From: Paenibacillus sp. FSL R5-0766
GTDB lineage: Bacteria; Bacillota; Bacilli; Paenibacillales; Paenibacillaceae
DNA length: 64,000 bases
Direction of reading: 5' to 3'
Assembly (NCBI RefSeq): GCF_037971845.1
Contig: NZ_CP150227.1
Coordinates: forward strand, 1,116,001-1,180,000
This document shows, one piece after another, positions 45,562-53,850 of this stretch. Under the pieces are notes generated by a model. That model did not search any database. It was not told the origin of the DNA and worked only from the letters and a program-made list of their open reading frames with translations. Every line of letters starts with the position of its first letter. The stretch's first letter is position 1. The position numbers were made by a program, and so were the translations under genes.

Positions 45562-46709
45562 ACTTAACTACACTGGAGCTAATCAGACAACGTGAGATTC
45601 CGTCTCCCGAACCGATGGGCAGTTATGATGCATCCGACGTTATTTTCCTACTGAAGGATATCAGCCATGTGGATCTGGAAAAGGGAACGGGTGAACGGGA
45701 GCAGGCGATCCAATCCGGGGTTCATTATTCGGAGATGCTGCCTGTGGAATATCAGCCCACAGCAGAATACATTGAGCTGTTCCATCAGACGCTGGAACAA
45801 TCCGCTGCAAGAATCGCGCGTCATACCGCCATTGTGGCTGAGAAGATTGTAGAGCGCAGGGGACTGAATCTTGTTCTGGTATCTTTGGCTCGAGCCGGAA
45901 CGCCTGTGGGCATCCTGATCAAGCGTTATATTGAATTGAAATACAAGGTGACGATTCCGCATTATAGCATTTCGATTATTCGTGGCAAGGGTATGGACGA
46001 GAACGCAATTTTATATATCTTACAGCAGCATGGTCTGGAAACAGCCATTCAATTTGTAGATGGTTGGACAGGCAAAGGGGCTATTCGCAAAGTGCTGAAA
46101 GAATCCTGTGACCAAATGGAACGGACTTATGGTGTAAGCCTCGATGATGATCTTGCCGTGTTGGCCGATCCGGGGCAATGTTCAGGCACCTTTGGGACGA
46201 GGGAAGATTATCTCATTCCTAGCGCTTGTCTGAATTCCACAGTCTCTGGAATGGTGAGCCGTACAGTACTTCGCGATGATCTGATTGGACCGGCAGATTT
46301 TCACGGGGCCAAATGGTATCGTGAATGGTCCTCTGCGGATGTGTCGACCGAATACGTGGATACTATTGCTCAGCATTTTCCGCAGATGATGGAACAAGTG
46401 GAGATTCGCTCGGACGACAATGCTACCAGTACTTCGGAAATTACCTGGAAAGGCTGGCAGGATATCGAGTCCATCCAGCAATCCTTTGGTATTGCGAACA
46501 TTAATCTGATCAAACCTGGAATAGGAGAAACAACCCGAGTGTTATTGCGACGGGTCCCCTGGAAGATTCTTGTGGACCGTCTGGATAATCCGGATTTGCA
46601 ACATATCATGATGCTCGCCAGAGACAGAAATGTGCCGGTTGAGGTATATCCGGGATTAACCTATTCCTGTTGCGGCATTATTCAATCCCTGGGAGGTGGC
46701 GGAGAATGA
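45558..46709 (+). CDS. StiP/PRTase-type protein with PELOTA RNA-binding domain
   Basis: The protein has 383 residues. The N-terminal StiP (PRTase-1) domain includes LVSLARAGTPVGILIKRY, HYSISIIRGKGMDENAI and GQCSGTFGTREDYLIPS. The C-terminal about 90 residues form a PELOTA-like domain (INLIKPGIGETTRVLLRR, HIMMLARDRNVPV). ATG 45558 overlaps the previous stop (ATGA). The cysteine-protease label in databases is uncertain; the PRTase reading fits the operon better. Confidence 0.87.
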   Translation: MNLTTLELIRQREIPSPEPMGSYDASDVIFLLKDISHVDLEKGTGEREQAIQSGVHYSEMLPVEYQPTAEYIELFHQTLEQSAARIARHTAIVAEKIVERRGLNLVLVSLARAGTPVGILIKRYIELKYKVTIPHYSISIIRGKGMDENAILYILQQHGLETAIQFVDGWTGKGAIRKVLKESCDQMERTYGVSLDDDLAVLADPGQCSGTFGTREDYLIPSACLNSTVSGMVSRTVLRDDLIGPADFHGAKWYREWSSADVSTEYVDTIAQHFPQMMEQVEIRSDDNATSTSEITWKGWQDIESIQQSFGIANINLIKPGIGETTRVLLRRVPWKILVDRLDNPDLQHIMMLARDRNVPVEVYPGLTYSCCGIIQSLGGGGE

Positions 46710-47557
46710 TGATCTACGCAAGTGATCTGGACCAGACGCTGGTGTACTCCCGTCGTGCGCTCCGTATTCCCGAAGATACACCGGGACTTGTTCCCGCAGA
46801 GTGGATTAACGGCAAGTTGTCCGCTTTTATGTCAGCATATGCACTGGAGCGGTTGCAGTCTTTGCCACAAGACATTGTATTTATGCCGGTGACGACACGT
46901 ACCGTGGAGCAGTACCGGCGCATTCATATTTTTCAGAGCCAATGTATCCCGAAATATGCAGTGACGAGTAATGGTGGCAACATCATTGTTGACGGTCAGG
47001 TAGACGATGAATGGAATCTGCATATTCGTTCTTTGCTTCGTCAGCAGGCAGCTACTCCCGAAGAGATCCTGAATTTATTTGACGATGTGCTGAGCCCGGA
47101 GTGGGTAATTAATCAGCGATTGTGTGATGAGCTGTTCTTTGCATTGCTAATCGAACGTGACAAGCTTCCAATGGAGCATATTGCGGACAAGATTCGGGTG
47201 TTAGAGACGCTGGGATGGGAGAGTTCGATTCAGGGTCGGAAGCTCTATCTGGTGCCTTCGGCCGTGAACAAACGAGCTGCAGTGGAGCACATTAGGCAAC
47301 GCATTGGCGATGTACCTGTGATTGCTTCGGGTGATTCCTTGCTGGATCGCTGTTTGCTGGACTTTGCGCAGCATGCCATTGCTCCGTCCCACGGAGAATT
47401 ACATGTGGAGAGACAGCGTGCACCTGAGTTGGTGCCGTATCAATTTACGGAACAATTCGGTGCTTTTGCAGCAGATGAGATTCTCGATTACGTTCACCGT
47501 ATTCATAACGATCAACAGACTCAGCTAGACCATGCCGAGATAAGGGAGACCGTATAA
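46706..47557 (+). CDS. HAD-superfamily phosphatase of the Ter operon
   Basis: The protein has 283 residues. HAD motif I is ASDLDQTLVY (the two Asp residues), motif II the Thr-rich VTTRTVEQYRR region, and motif IV GDSLLDRCLL. It starts inside the previous stop (ATGATG at 46706) with GGAGGTGGCGGAG upstream. It probably dephosphorylates the product of the neighbouring PRTases. Confidence 0.88.
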   Translation: MMIYASDLDQTLVYSRRALRIPEDTPGLVPAEWINGKLSAFMSAYALERLQSLPQDIVFMPVTTRTVEQYRRIHIFQSQCIPKYAVTSNGGNIIVDGQVDDEWNLHIRSLLRQQAATPEEILNLFDDVLSPEWVINQRLCDELFFALLIERDKLPMEHIADKIRVLETLGWESSIQGRKLYLVPSAVNKRAAVEHIRQRIGDVPVIASGDSLLDRCLLDFAQHAIAPSHGELHVERQRAPELVPYQFTEQFGAFAADEILDYVHRIHNDQQTQLDHAEIRETV

Positions 47558-48607
47558 ATGAAAAAAATGAAGATTTACTTCAACCGTTGGTTCTCTGTAA
47601 CGTACCATTATATGAATGCAATTAGGGACAATGAGGACGGCATGGAATTTGAGATCTACGGTACTCATCCTGATCCGGGACACATGGCATTACAGGGCTG
47701 TGATGTTGCAGAAGTTGAACCGCGTCTAACGGGCCGGGAATATGTTGATTTTTGCCTCGACTTTTGCCGTCGTCATCAGATTGATGTGTTTATTCCGCGC
47801 TGGAACATGCTGGACATCAGCAGACATATCTCCCTGTTCGAAGAGATCGGTACACGGGTTATCGTATGCTCGGACACGGAATTGCTGGAACAATTGATGG
47901 AGAAAGACCGGTTCTATGAATCGGTGCGTGAGAAGGGCATTATGGAGATTCCGGATTATTTCACGGTTAATAATGCTGCACAATTCCAGCAAGCCTATGA
48001 GGCGCTACGTGCACGTGGACACGATGTATGCTTCAAACCATGTAATGGTGAGGGTGGTATGGGATTCCGAGTGATTAATAATGAACGTGATCCGTTGCAG
48101 GAGTTGTTCGGATACACGCTTAACTCCATTTCGTATGAAGATGCTCTGCGTGCGTTCTCTTCTGCTCCGTCCTTTCAAAATGTCATGGTGATGGAGGTAC
48201 TGGAAGGATATGAATACAGCATTGATTGTCTTTCGGATCGCAATGGGAAACTTATAACGGCCATCCCGCGTAGAAAAGAAAGAGGACGTTTGCGTTTGCT
48301 TGAAGAAAACGAGGAATTGCTCGCGATTGCCCGCAATGTGGCAGAAGTATATCGGATTCCTTATAATTTTAATATACAGATGAAATATCGCAAGGATACA
48401 CCGAAGCTGCTGGAGATCAATCCGCGTATGTCGGGTGGGTTGCACATGTCTTGTCTGTCGGGCGTGAACTTCCCGTATCTAGCGGTCAAGTCTGCACTTG
48501 GCCATGATATTGGACCACTTCATCCGAAGTTTGGCATACTGGGAAGTCATATTGAACAGCCATTTATAATCGACGTTCAGAAGGTAAGCGGAGTACACCA
48601 CGTCTAG
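47558..48607 (+). CDS. ATP-grasp ligase of the Ter operon
   Basis: The protein has 349 residues. The ATP-grasp fold shows in FKPCNGEGGMGFRVI (the Gly-rich nucleotide loop), VMEVLEGYEYSIDCLSD and LLEINPRMSGGLHMS (the metal/ATP site). Translation starts directly after the TAA of the HAD gene. It probably links an amino acid or similar group to the metabolite made by the operon. Last gene before a new promoter. Confidence 0.9.
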   Translation: MKKMKIYFNRWFSVTYHYMNAIRDNEDGMEFEIYGTHPDPGHMALQGCDVAEVEPRLTGREYVDFCLDFCRRHQIDVFIPRWNMLDISRHISLFEEIGTRVIVCSDTELLEQLMEKDRFYESVREKGIMEIPDYFTVNNAAQFQQAYEALRARGHDVCFKPCNGEGGMGFRVINNERDPLQELFGYTLNSISYEDALRAFSSAPSFQNVMVMEVLEGYEYSIDCLSDRNGKLITAIPRRKERGRLRLLEENEELLAIARNVAEVYRIPYNFNIQMKYRKDTPKLLEINPRMSGGLHMSCLSGVNFPYLAVKSALGHDIGPLHPKFGILGSHIEQPFIIDVQKVSGVHHV

Positions 48608-48626
48608 CTGAGAATTTCTCTCAACA

Positions 48627-48656
48627 TTGACACCTTCTGGATGAGTTTCTTACAAT
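48627..48656 (+). promoter_or_regulatory. Sigma-A promoter for the TelA module
   Basis: TTGACA (48627-48632), an 18-bp spacer and TACAAT (48651-48656). It lies 35 bp upstream of the 48691 gene. Confidence 0.75.
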
Positions 48657-48690
48657 ACGGGTATGTGTTGTTAAGGCAGGAGGACAAGTA

Positions 48691-49446
48691 ATGTTACGGA
48701 AAACGAAGATAGGTATAGGCGCATTGGTCGGTTATGGTCTCGCAGCGATCTCGAGTCCCTTTCTACCGGATGTCATCACGTGGGCAATTCCGGCACTGGC
48801 AACTGTGGTCGGGGGACTGATTCCTTCACGTTCCACGCCACGCAAACAGGTCGAGGGTTCGTCATCAGCCCCTGTACCCATTACAGATATCGGAAATGAA
48901 CCATCCCGTTTGAATGGTGGACAAGCGCCGAGCGCAGTGCCATCAGGGGCAAGAGAAGTTTCTCCGGCACAGTCCCATTCGAGCTCCACTCCCGCACAAC
49001 GAGCGGGCTCAGAACAACAAGCGAAGCCTTCCCGGACTGAACCAGATCCTGTATTTGATCCGGTGATTGAGTACCTGGAAGTTCTGGAAGACATGATCAT
49101 CTCAGAAGGTCAGAAGAACGAGCTGGATAATGAGATCGTGGAGAAATCATTGGCGTTGTTTGCCCGTCTGCAGCGTGTGATTCCTTCTCTTCAGGAACTA
49201 AACAACGGGGATATTAACCATACGGTGCGCAGACTGATTTTGAAAGACTTGAACGGTTTTATTAATCCATTTCTACGTTTAAGTGGAGAAGCGAAACGCA
49301 ATAATCGGCGTATGCTTCTGAATGGTCTTCGAGACGTGGATTCCAAGATATCGGATATTGTATCAACGATTGAACATAAAGACTTAATGGAGCTCCAGAA
49401 CAAAGCGGAACTAATACATCAACGGTATAACAGCTCTGAATTATAG
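48691..49446 (+). CDS. Membrane-anchored helical protein partnered with TelA
   Basis: The protein has 251 residues. Two N-terminal hydrophobic segments (LVGYGLAAIS and VITWAIPALATVVGGLI) are followed by a Ser/Pro/Ala-rich linker (about residues 48-118) and a helical C-terminal domain. Ends 11 bp before telA. Proteins of this build sit next to TelA/YceH in Bacilli. Role unknown, perhaps recruiting TelA to the membrane. Confidence 0.7.
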   Translation: MLRKTKIGIGALVGYGLAAISSPFLPDVITWAIPALATVVGGLIPSRSTPRKQVEGSSSAPVPITDIGNEPSRLNGGQAPSAVPSGAREVSPAQSHSSSTPAQRAGSEQQAKPSRTEPDPVFDPVIEYLEVLEDMIISEGQKNELDNEIVEKSLALFARLQRVIPSLQELNNGDINHTVRRLILKDLNGFINPFLRLSGEAKRNNRRMLLNGLRDVDSKISDIVSTIEHKDLMELQNKAELIHQRYNSSEL

Positions 49447-49457
49447 GAGGGATTGGC

Positions 49458-50561
49458 ATGGCAACGGAATGGGCTCAGTTGAAGCAGGAAGATGAGCAAC
49501 GGATTAACCAGGAAGCAACGCAGCTTATTCAGAAAGTGTCCCAAAGTGATCCGGCTCACCTGGATACCTTAATGGATGATATCGGCAAGTTGGGCGTGAA
49601 AACACAAGAGAGAGCAGGACAGACTCTCAAGCTGCTTGATCGTCCAGTCAATGAACTGATGTCCGGGAATCGGGCAGAGGTATCCAACATGATCCTGAAG
49701 CTCCGTGATGAATGTGAGAGTCTGCAGCAGAGTAAAAATGTGAGTTTTGTCGGGAAGTTGTTGCGTAAAAGCCCGCTGAAAAACTACGTGTACCGTTATC
49801 AATCCGTTCGCACGAACATTGATGCCATCATTAACGGGTTGCGCGACGGTAAGGATAACCTGGAAGAAAGCATCGTGAACATGCGTCAGCTGAAACGTTC
49901 TTCGATTCAGGAGATCTACAATCTGCAGACCAAAATTTCCTTTGGTAATCAATTGAAAGCATTGTTCGAAACCGAGATTGCCAAGCCTGAGAACGAGAAT
50001 CGTAAAGCACATCTGGAGCGTGGGTTGCGCAAAGTGGTAACACGTACCCAATCCATGACAGAGATGATCATGCTGTACAATCAGGCAATCGCAGCTACCG
50101 ACATCATTAATGATAACAATGACAAGCTGATTGATTCCGTTAATAATGCCATTGATAAAACAGCGAATCTGATCACCGTTTCGGCCATGATTGCGATGGC
50201 TCTTAATGATCAGGAGAAGGTCATTTCTGCTGTGGAAGCTACGAATAAGACGATTGAAGATCAATTCAAGGAGAACGCCAGATTGTTGAAGACAACAACA
50301 GAGAAAACAAATGAACTGTTGTCCAAACCGGCGATGTCCCTTGAAGCGGTCAATCAGGCGATGGGTGATCTGATGTCTGCGCTGGATCTGTCCGAGCAGT
50401 CTAATCGCCGGATCATCGAGAGCTGTAATGACTATACCAACAAGATGACAACCCTTAACGCTAAAATGAGCGATCGACTGGGTCTGGAAGGGCCGAAGGC
50501 TGCTGCCATTCCGGAGAAAAACAAACCGGATTCCAGTGCATTAGGATCTTTCCTGGATTAG
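49458..50561 (+). CDS. telA: TelA-family toxic anion resistance protein
   Basis: The protein has 367 residues, helical almost throughout. TelA/KlaA/YceH features include LLRKSPLKNYVYRYQSV, LRDGKDNLEESIVNM and TVSAMIAMALNDQEKVISA. TelA proteins occur with TerD proteins in tellurite-resistance and envelope-stress loci; the biochemical action is not settled. The ATG follows AGGAGGGATTGGC. Confidence 0.92.
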   Translation: MATEWAQLKQEDEQRINQEATQLIQKVSQSDPAHLDTLMDDIGKLGVKTQERAGQTLKLLDRPVNELMSGNRAEVSNMILKLRDECESLQQSKNVSFVGKLLRKSPLKNYVYRYQSVRTNIDAIINGLRDGKDNLEESIVNMRQLKRSSIQEIYNLQTKISFGNQLKALFETEIAKPENENRKAHLERGLRKVVTRTQSMTEMIMLYNQAIAATDIINDNNDKLIDSVNNAIDKTANLITVSAMIAMALNDQEKVISAVEATNKTIEDQFKENARLLKTTTEKTNELLSKPAMSLEAVNQAMGDLMSALDLSEQSNRRIIESCNDYTNKMTTLNAKMSDRLGLEGPKAAAIPEKNKPDSSALGSFLD

Positions 50562-50614
50562 GGTAGGACTCGCTGCATATCGTATCGAGATTGCTACATG
50601 GTTTTATTTTCTAC

Positions 50615-50644
50615 GAGGGACGCCGAGTGCGTCTCTTTGTTTCA
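50615..50644 (+). terminator. Possible terminator after telA
   Basis: GGGACGC (50617-50623) pairs with GCGTCTC (50629-50635) using one wobble pair, followed by TTTGTTT. Confidence 0.45.
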
Positions 50645-50699
50645 TTTATTTGATAGAATGATGGTAAAATCTGGGGTTGTGCGAAGGAGCTTGCTGAAC

Positions 50700-51263
50700 A
50701 TGCTGGACTTTTCATTCGAGATTATTGATGAGACCAAGATTAATATTCAATACAAATATGGCAGTGAGTTCTTTAACTTTAACCTGTATTATGCGAACGG
50801 GGAGTGGACGCTGCATCCTTTTGACGGCATACTGATCCAAAATCGTGAAATGTGCAGTCTGATTGTATCGGAGCTGCTCCGTAACAAAGATTTTCATGTT
50901 ATGTTAGCCAAAGAGAAAATCATCTTATCCCAATTACGCACCAGTGTTAACCTCCAGTCCAATGAGCCGGATGAATGGGTAGCAGATCGGAGAAACGCAG
51001 ATTATTCCAGACATGATGATGAGTTGATGGATTACATAGGGAACCACAGTTTCGAAGACATATTACAGCTTGAGCAAGAACAGATTGAGGCCAGAGTGCA
51101 ATTCTTCCAACAGATTATTCAGAGAATGTTTATGGAGGGACTTGGACCGGAAGATGCTGATTTTATTAAAGTTCAGGCTGTGATTCGGATATATAAAGAG
51201 ACTTATGATCGTCTTGGTGAGTTGAATGATCACAACAGGGGTGATCGTGGACGTAGATGGTAG
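50700..51263 (+). CDS. Unknown soluble protein downstream of telA
   Basis: The protein has 187 residues from ATG 50700 (GAAGGAG about 9 bp upstream; in-frame ATGs at 50658-50661 lack a site). The N-terminal half is beta-rich (FSFEIIDETKINIQYKYG, FNFNLYY) and the C-terminal half helical and acidic (LQLEQEQIEARVQFF). No family recognised. Its position suggests a loose link with the Ter/TelA system. Confidence 0.6.
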   Translation: MLDFSFEIIDETKINIQYKYGSEFFNFNLYYANGEWTLHPFDGILIQNREMCSLIVSELLRNKDFHVMLAKEKIILSQLRTSVNLQSNEPDEWVADRRNADYSRHDDELMDYIGNHSFEDILQLEQEQIEARVQFFQQIIQRMFMEGLGPEDADFIKVQAVIRIYKETYDRLGELNDHNRGDRGRRW

Positions 51264-51469
51264 TGAACATCCCGCTTAGTATGTAAGCAGATAACTATAT
51301 TTCTGCGAAGTTAGGCAGATCATCCTGATTTATATGTGTCATATGGAGGGCGATCTTCATATGTTATTTTACAGGGATCTCCCAGAGGGAGAAGTTCTGG
51401 CGGCGCCTTAAGGGCCCCACTGTTACTCTCCCTTTTATACTGGCAGATCACTAGCATTGCAGGCATGGC

Positions 51470-52201
51470 TTACTTTCTCCGGCCTGAGACATACCCCGTA
51501 GATTTATGAGGGTGCTTCTCGCAACACTTGTGTCCGGAAGATTTATGAGGGGGCTTCTCGCAACACTTGTGTCCGGAAGATTTGTGAGGGTGTTTCTCGC
51601 AGCACTTGTGTCCAGTAGATTTGTGAGGGTGCTTCTCGCAGCACTTGTGTCCAGTAGATTTGTGAGGGTGTTTCTCGCAGCACTTGTGTCCAGTAGATTT
51701 GTGAGGGTGTTTCTCACAGCACTTGTGTCCACTGGATTTGTCAGGGTGAGAAGGTTTCCCGCAGGACTTATTTCCGCTAGATTTATTGCCACCACGAACG
51801 ATGCATATCGATTTGACGTGACATGTCGGAATCTGAACAATTTCCTGGCGAGCTGTAATGATGATTAATGAATTTTGGTTAACCTCAGTCAGTACTCCTT
51901 CTACCTCATCCCGGCATCCCAGATTAATCTGTACACGTCTGAGACGCAATGCCTCTAACACTTCCAAAAAGGATTTAGAAGGTAGGGAGTTCATCATCGG
52001 AGTTGAGCTGCCACTGGAACGACCTGTGTCGGTGATGCTTTTGACATTTAATCCATTTACATATACGAGTCCGTTCTTACAACTAATAGCCATGTAGTCA
52101 CCACGAACATCTATTAATTTCCCTTGAACTGCTTCCGGACCCCGATTGACTTTGACTTCTCTCCCAAGCAAACCTCGTATTCCCTGACCATTCATAGACA
52201 T
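51470..52201 (-). CDS. CotB-like spore coat protein with Cys/His repeat tail
   Basis: The protein has 243 residues. Two Sm-like beta-barrel halves (about 10-60 and 75-135; QGKLIDVRGDYMAISC and EGVLTEVNQNSLIIIT) resemble the CotB/YlxM-like coat domains of Bacilli. The C-terminal third is six tandem 13-residue repeats, consensus GHKCCEKHPHKS(S/T), rich in Cys, His and Lys. These could bind metal or cross-link in the coat. ATG 52201 follows GGAAGGGG. Divergent from the cotH-like gene. Confidence 0.75.
   Translation of the reverse strand: MSMNGQGIRGLLGREVKVNRGPEAVQGKLIDVRGDYMAISCKNGLVYVNGLNVKSITDTGRSSGSSTPMMNSLPSKSFLEVLEALRLRRVQINLGCRDEVEGVLTEVNQNSLIIITARQEIVQIPTCHVKSICIVRGGNKSSGNKSCGKPSHPDKSSGHKCCEKHPHKSTGHKCCEKHPHKSTGHKCCEKHPHKSTGHKCCEKHPHKSSGHKCCEKPPHKSSGHKCCEKHPHKSTGYVSGRRK
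51497..51730 (-). repeat. Six tandem 39-bp repeats coding for 13-residue Cys/His units
   Basis: The repeats read GHKCCEKHPHKS plus S or T, six times in register, differing at few positions (one unit has PPH). Copy number could vary by slippage. Confidence 0.9.
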
Positions 52202-52546
52202 TGTATTTACCCCTTCCAAAATATAAGTTCAGATCAACTAAAATGACGGGTGCTGTGATAATCTCTCAATCTGCATTCAAGTTTGTCTGTAGTTTAATCA
52301 TATGTGGCATGCTCGTTGGAGGGTGTAGCCAACAAACCATTTGTATATCAAATTGGCTATCATCTATACAAAGTCTTGTATATTCATAGATGATAGATTC
52401 CTGATTTTGTTCGTATTTGAGTACACTACATTTGTATTTGCTTGCATGATCCTGTGCATATGCCCGTTCGACCTGCTGTGCTCCTGCATAGGATGCAGGA
52501 AGTACGTACCGGACCAATATTACAGATCATTGAAAGGCGGATGAGC
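52202..52546. promoter_or_regulatory. Divergent region between coat genes with a 10-bp inverted repeat
   Basis: No gene is seen in this 345-bp region. TATCATCTAT (52358-52367) and ATAGATGATA (52386-52395) form a perfect inverted repeat with an inner ACAA/TTGT pair. It may be a binding site for a sporulation regulator. I saw no convincing sigma-E or sigma-K promoter match. Confidence 0.4.
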
Positions 52547-53605
52547 ATGGGTTTACCTATCTACCGGATTGCTGTACCTGCGCAGGAGTATCAACAACTG
52601 ACATCCGATATATGGTCTGAACAACTGGTTAAAGGCTCCATGCAGATGGAGGACAAACAGATTCCGATCCGGATTCGTTATCGAGGAGGGCATACACGCG
52701 GTTATCCCAAAAAGTCATTTGAGATTCGTACATCCAGCCGGACGTATCATTTTAATGCGGAGTATGATGACCCCTCGCTGCTTCGAAATGCGCTGTCTTT
52801 TCATTTCTTCGAGTCGATCCGTGTACCGGCCCCAGCGACTCGGCACTGTGTGCTCTACCTTAATGGGGAGCTGTTAGGGGTATACCTGCGGATCGAAGGG
52901 GTGAAATCCTTCTTTTTTCGCCAAAGGAAAATTCCTGTGCGAAGTATCTTTTATGCGATCAATGATCATGCGGGGTTTACGATCAACTCGAACTCATCAT
53001 CAACAAACACGAGTACGAACCTGTTGTCAGGATACAGTTTGATTCGTGGCAAGGATGTGGATAAGGCCAGGCTGCGTACGTTTATTCAACAACTGAACAC
53101 AAAGTCCAGACTGGAGCTGTTTCGCTTTTTACAGTCGAGGATCGATACGGACAACTATCTGCGCTGGTTATGCGGGGCTGTACTTACCGGCAACTTTGAC
53201 GGATTTGATCAGAATTACACGTGGTATGAGAAAACAAAAACCAAAAAATATGGTATCCTGCCATGGGATTATGAAGGTACCTGGGGAAGAAATTGTTACG
53301 GGGCGAAGGTGGATGCCGGCCTTGTTCGTATCCAGGGGTATAATAAACTTACGGGCAAAATGTTGGCCTTCCGACATTTTCGTGAGCAATATAAAAAGCT
53401 GCTGCGCCAGCATCTGATGAAGGCTTTTACAGAGAAGCGAATTATGCCCTTGGTGAATCGGTTGCACAATGAGATTCGTGAAGATGTCAACAAGGACCCA
53501 TACATGAAATGGCCCATGGATGTATTTGCGGGTGAACCGGAGCGAATTCGTGCCTATGTGGCGGAACGGCGGGAATATTTGACCGAGAGAATACATCAGC
53601 TGTAA
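52547..53605 (+). CDS. cotH: CotH-family spore coat kinase
   Basis: The protein has 352 residues. The CotH kinase fold is recognisable: IRIRYRGGHTRGYPKKSFEI (the basic nucleotide-binding part), GELLGVYLRIEGV, the NFDGFDQNYTWYEK segment and ILPWDYEGTWGR (the metal-binding Asp). In B. subtilis CotH phosphorylates CotB and CotG, so the neighbouring CotB-like protein is a natural substrate. ATG 52547 is preferred (AAAGGCGG upstream). A terminator follows at 53623. Confidence 0.88.
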   Translation: MGLPIYRIAVPAQEYQQLTSDIWSEQLVKGSMQMEDKQIPIRIRYRGGHTRGYPKKSFEIRTSSRTYHFNAEYDDPSLLRNALSFHFFESIRVPAPATRHCVLYLNGELLGVYLRIEGVKSFFFRQRKIPVRSIFYAINDHAGFTINSNSSSTNTSTNLLSGYSLIRGKDVDKARLRTFIQQLNTKSRLELFRFLQSRIDTDNYLRWLCGAVLTGNFDGFDQNYTWYEKTKTKKYGILPWDYEGTWGRNCYGAKVDAGLVRIQGYNKLTGKMLAFRHFREQYKKLLRQHLMKAFTEKRIMPLVNRLHNEIREDVNKDPYMKWPMDVFAGEPERIRAYVAERREYLTERIHQL

Positions 53606-53622
53606 GCACTTAACTAGCGTGG

Positions 53623-53645
53623 GGGAGGGAGACCTTCCTTTTTTT
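53623..53645 (+). terminator. Intrinsic terminator after cotH
   Basis: GGGAGG (53623-53628), loop GAGA, CCTTCC (53633-53638), then seven T. Confidence 0.75.
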
Positions 53646-53850
53646 AATGCCAAAATGAAGAGAAGTTTATTGTAATGGGAAAAGTAGGGTAATAAGAATA
53701 GAAGCGGCATTGTAAAATACGCTATAATAACCATATGTGTACATAGAAATGATTACATATTGGACGCAGTGGAGAAAACAACATGTCTAATGGAGGCTCT
53801 GAGCTGGAACGTGTTATCGGTTTAGGGTGCTTCAAGCCGGAGGAATGCTT

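Noticed and set aside
51497..51730. Regular 39-bp repeats suggestive of a CRISPR array
   Set aside because: They are contiguous without spacers and in frame within a coat-protein gene.
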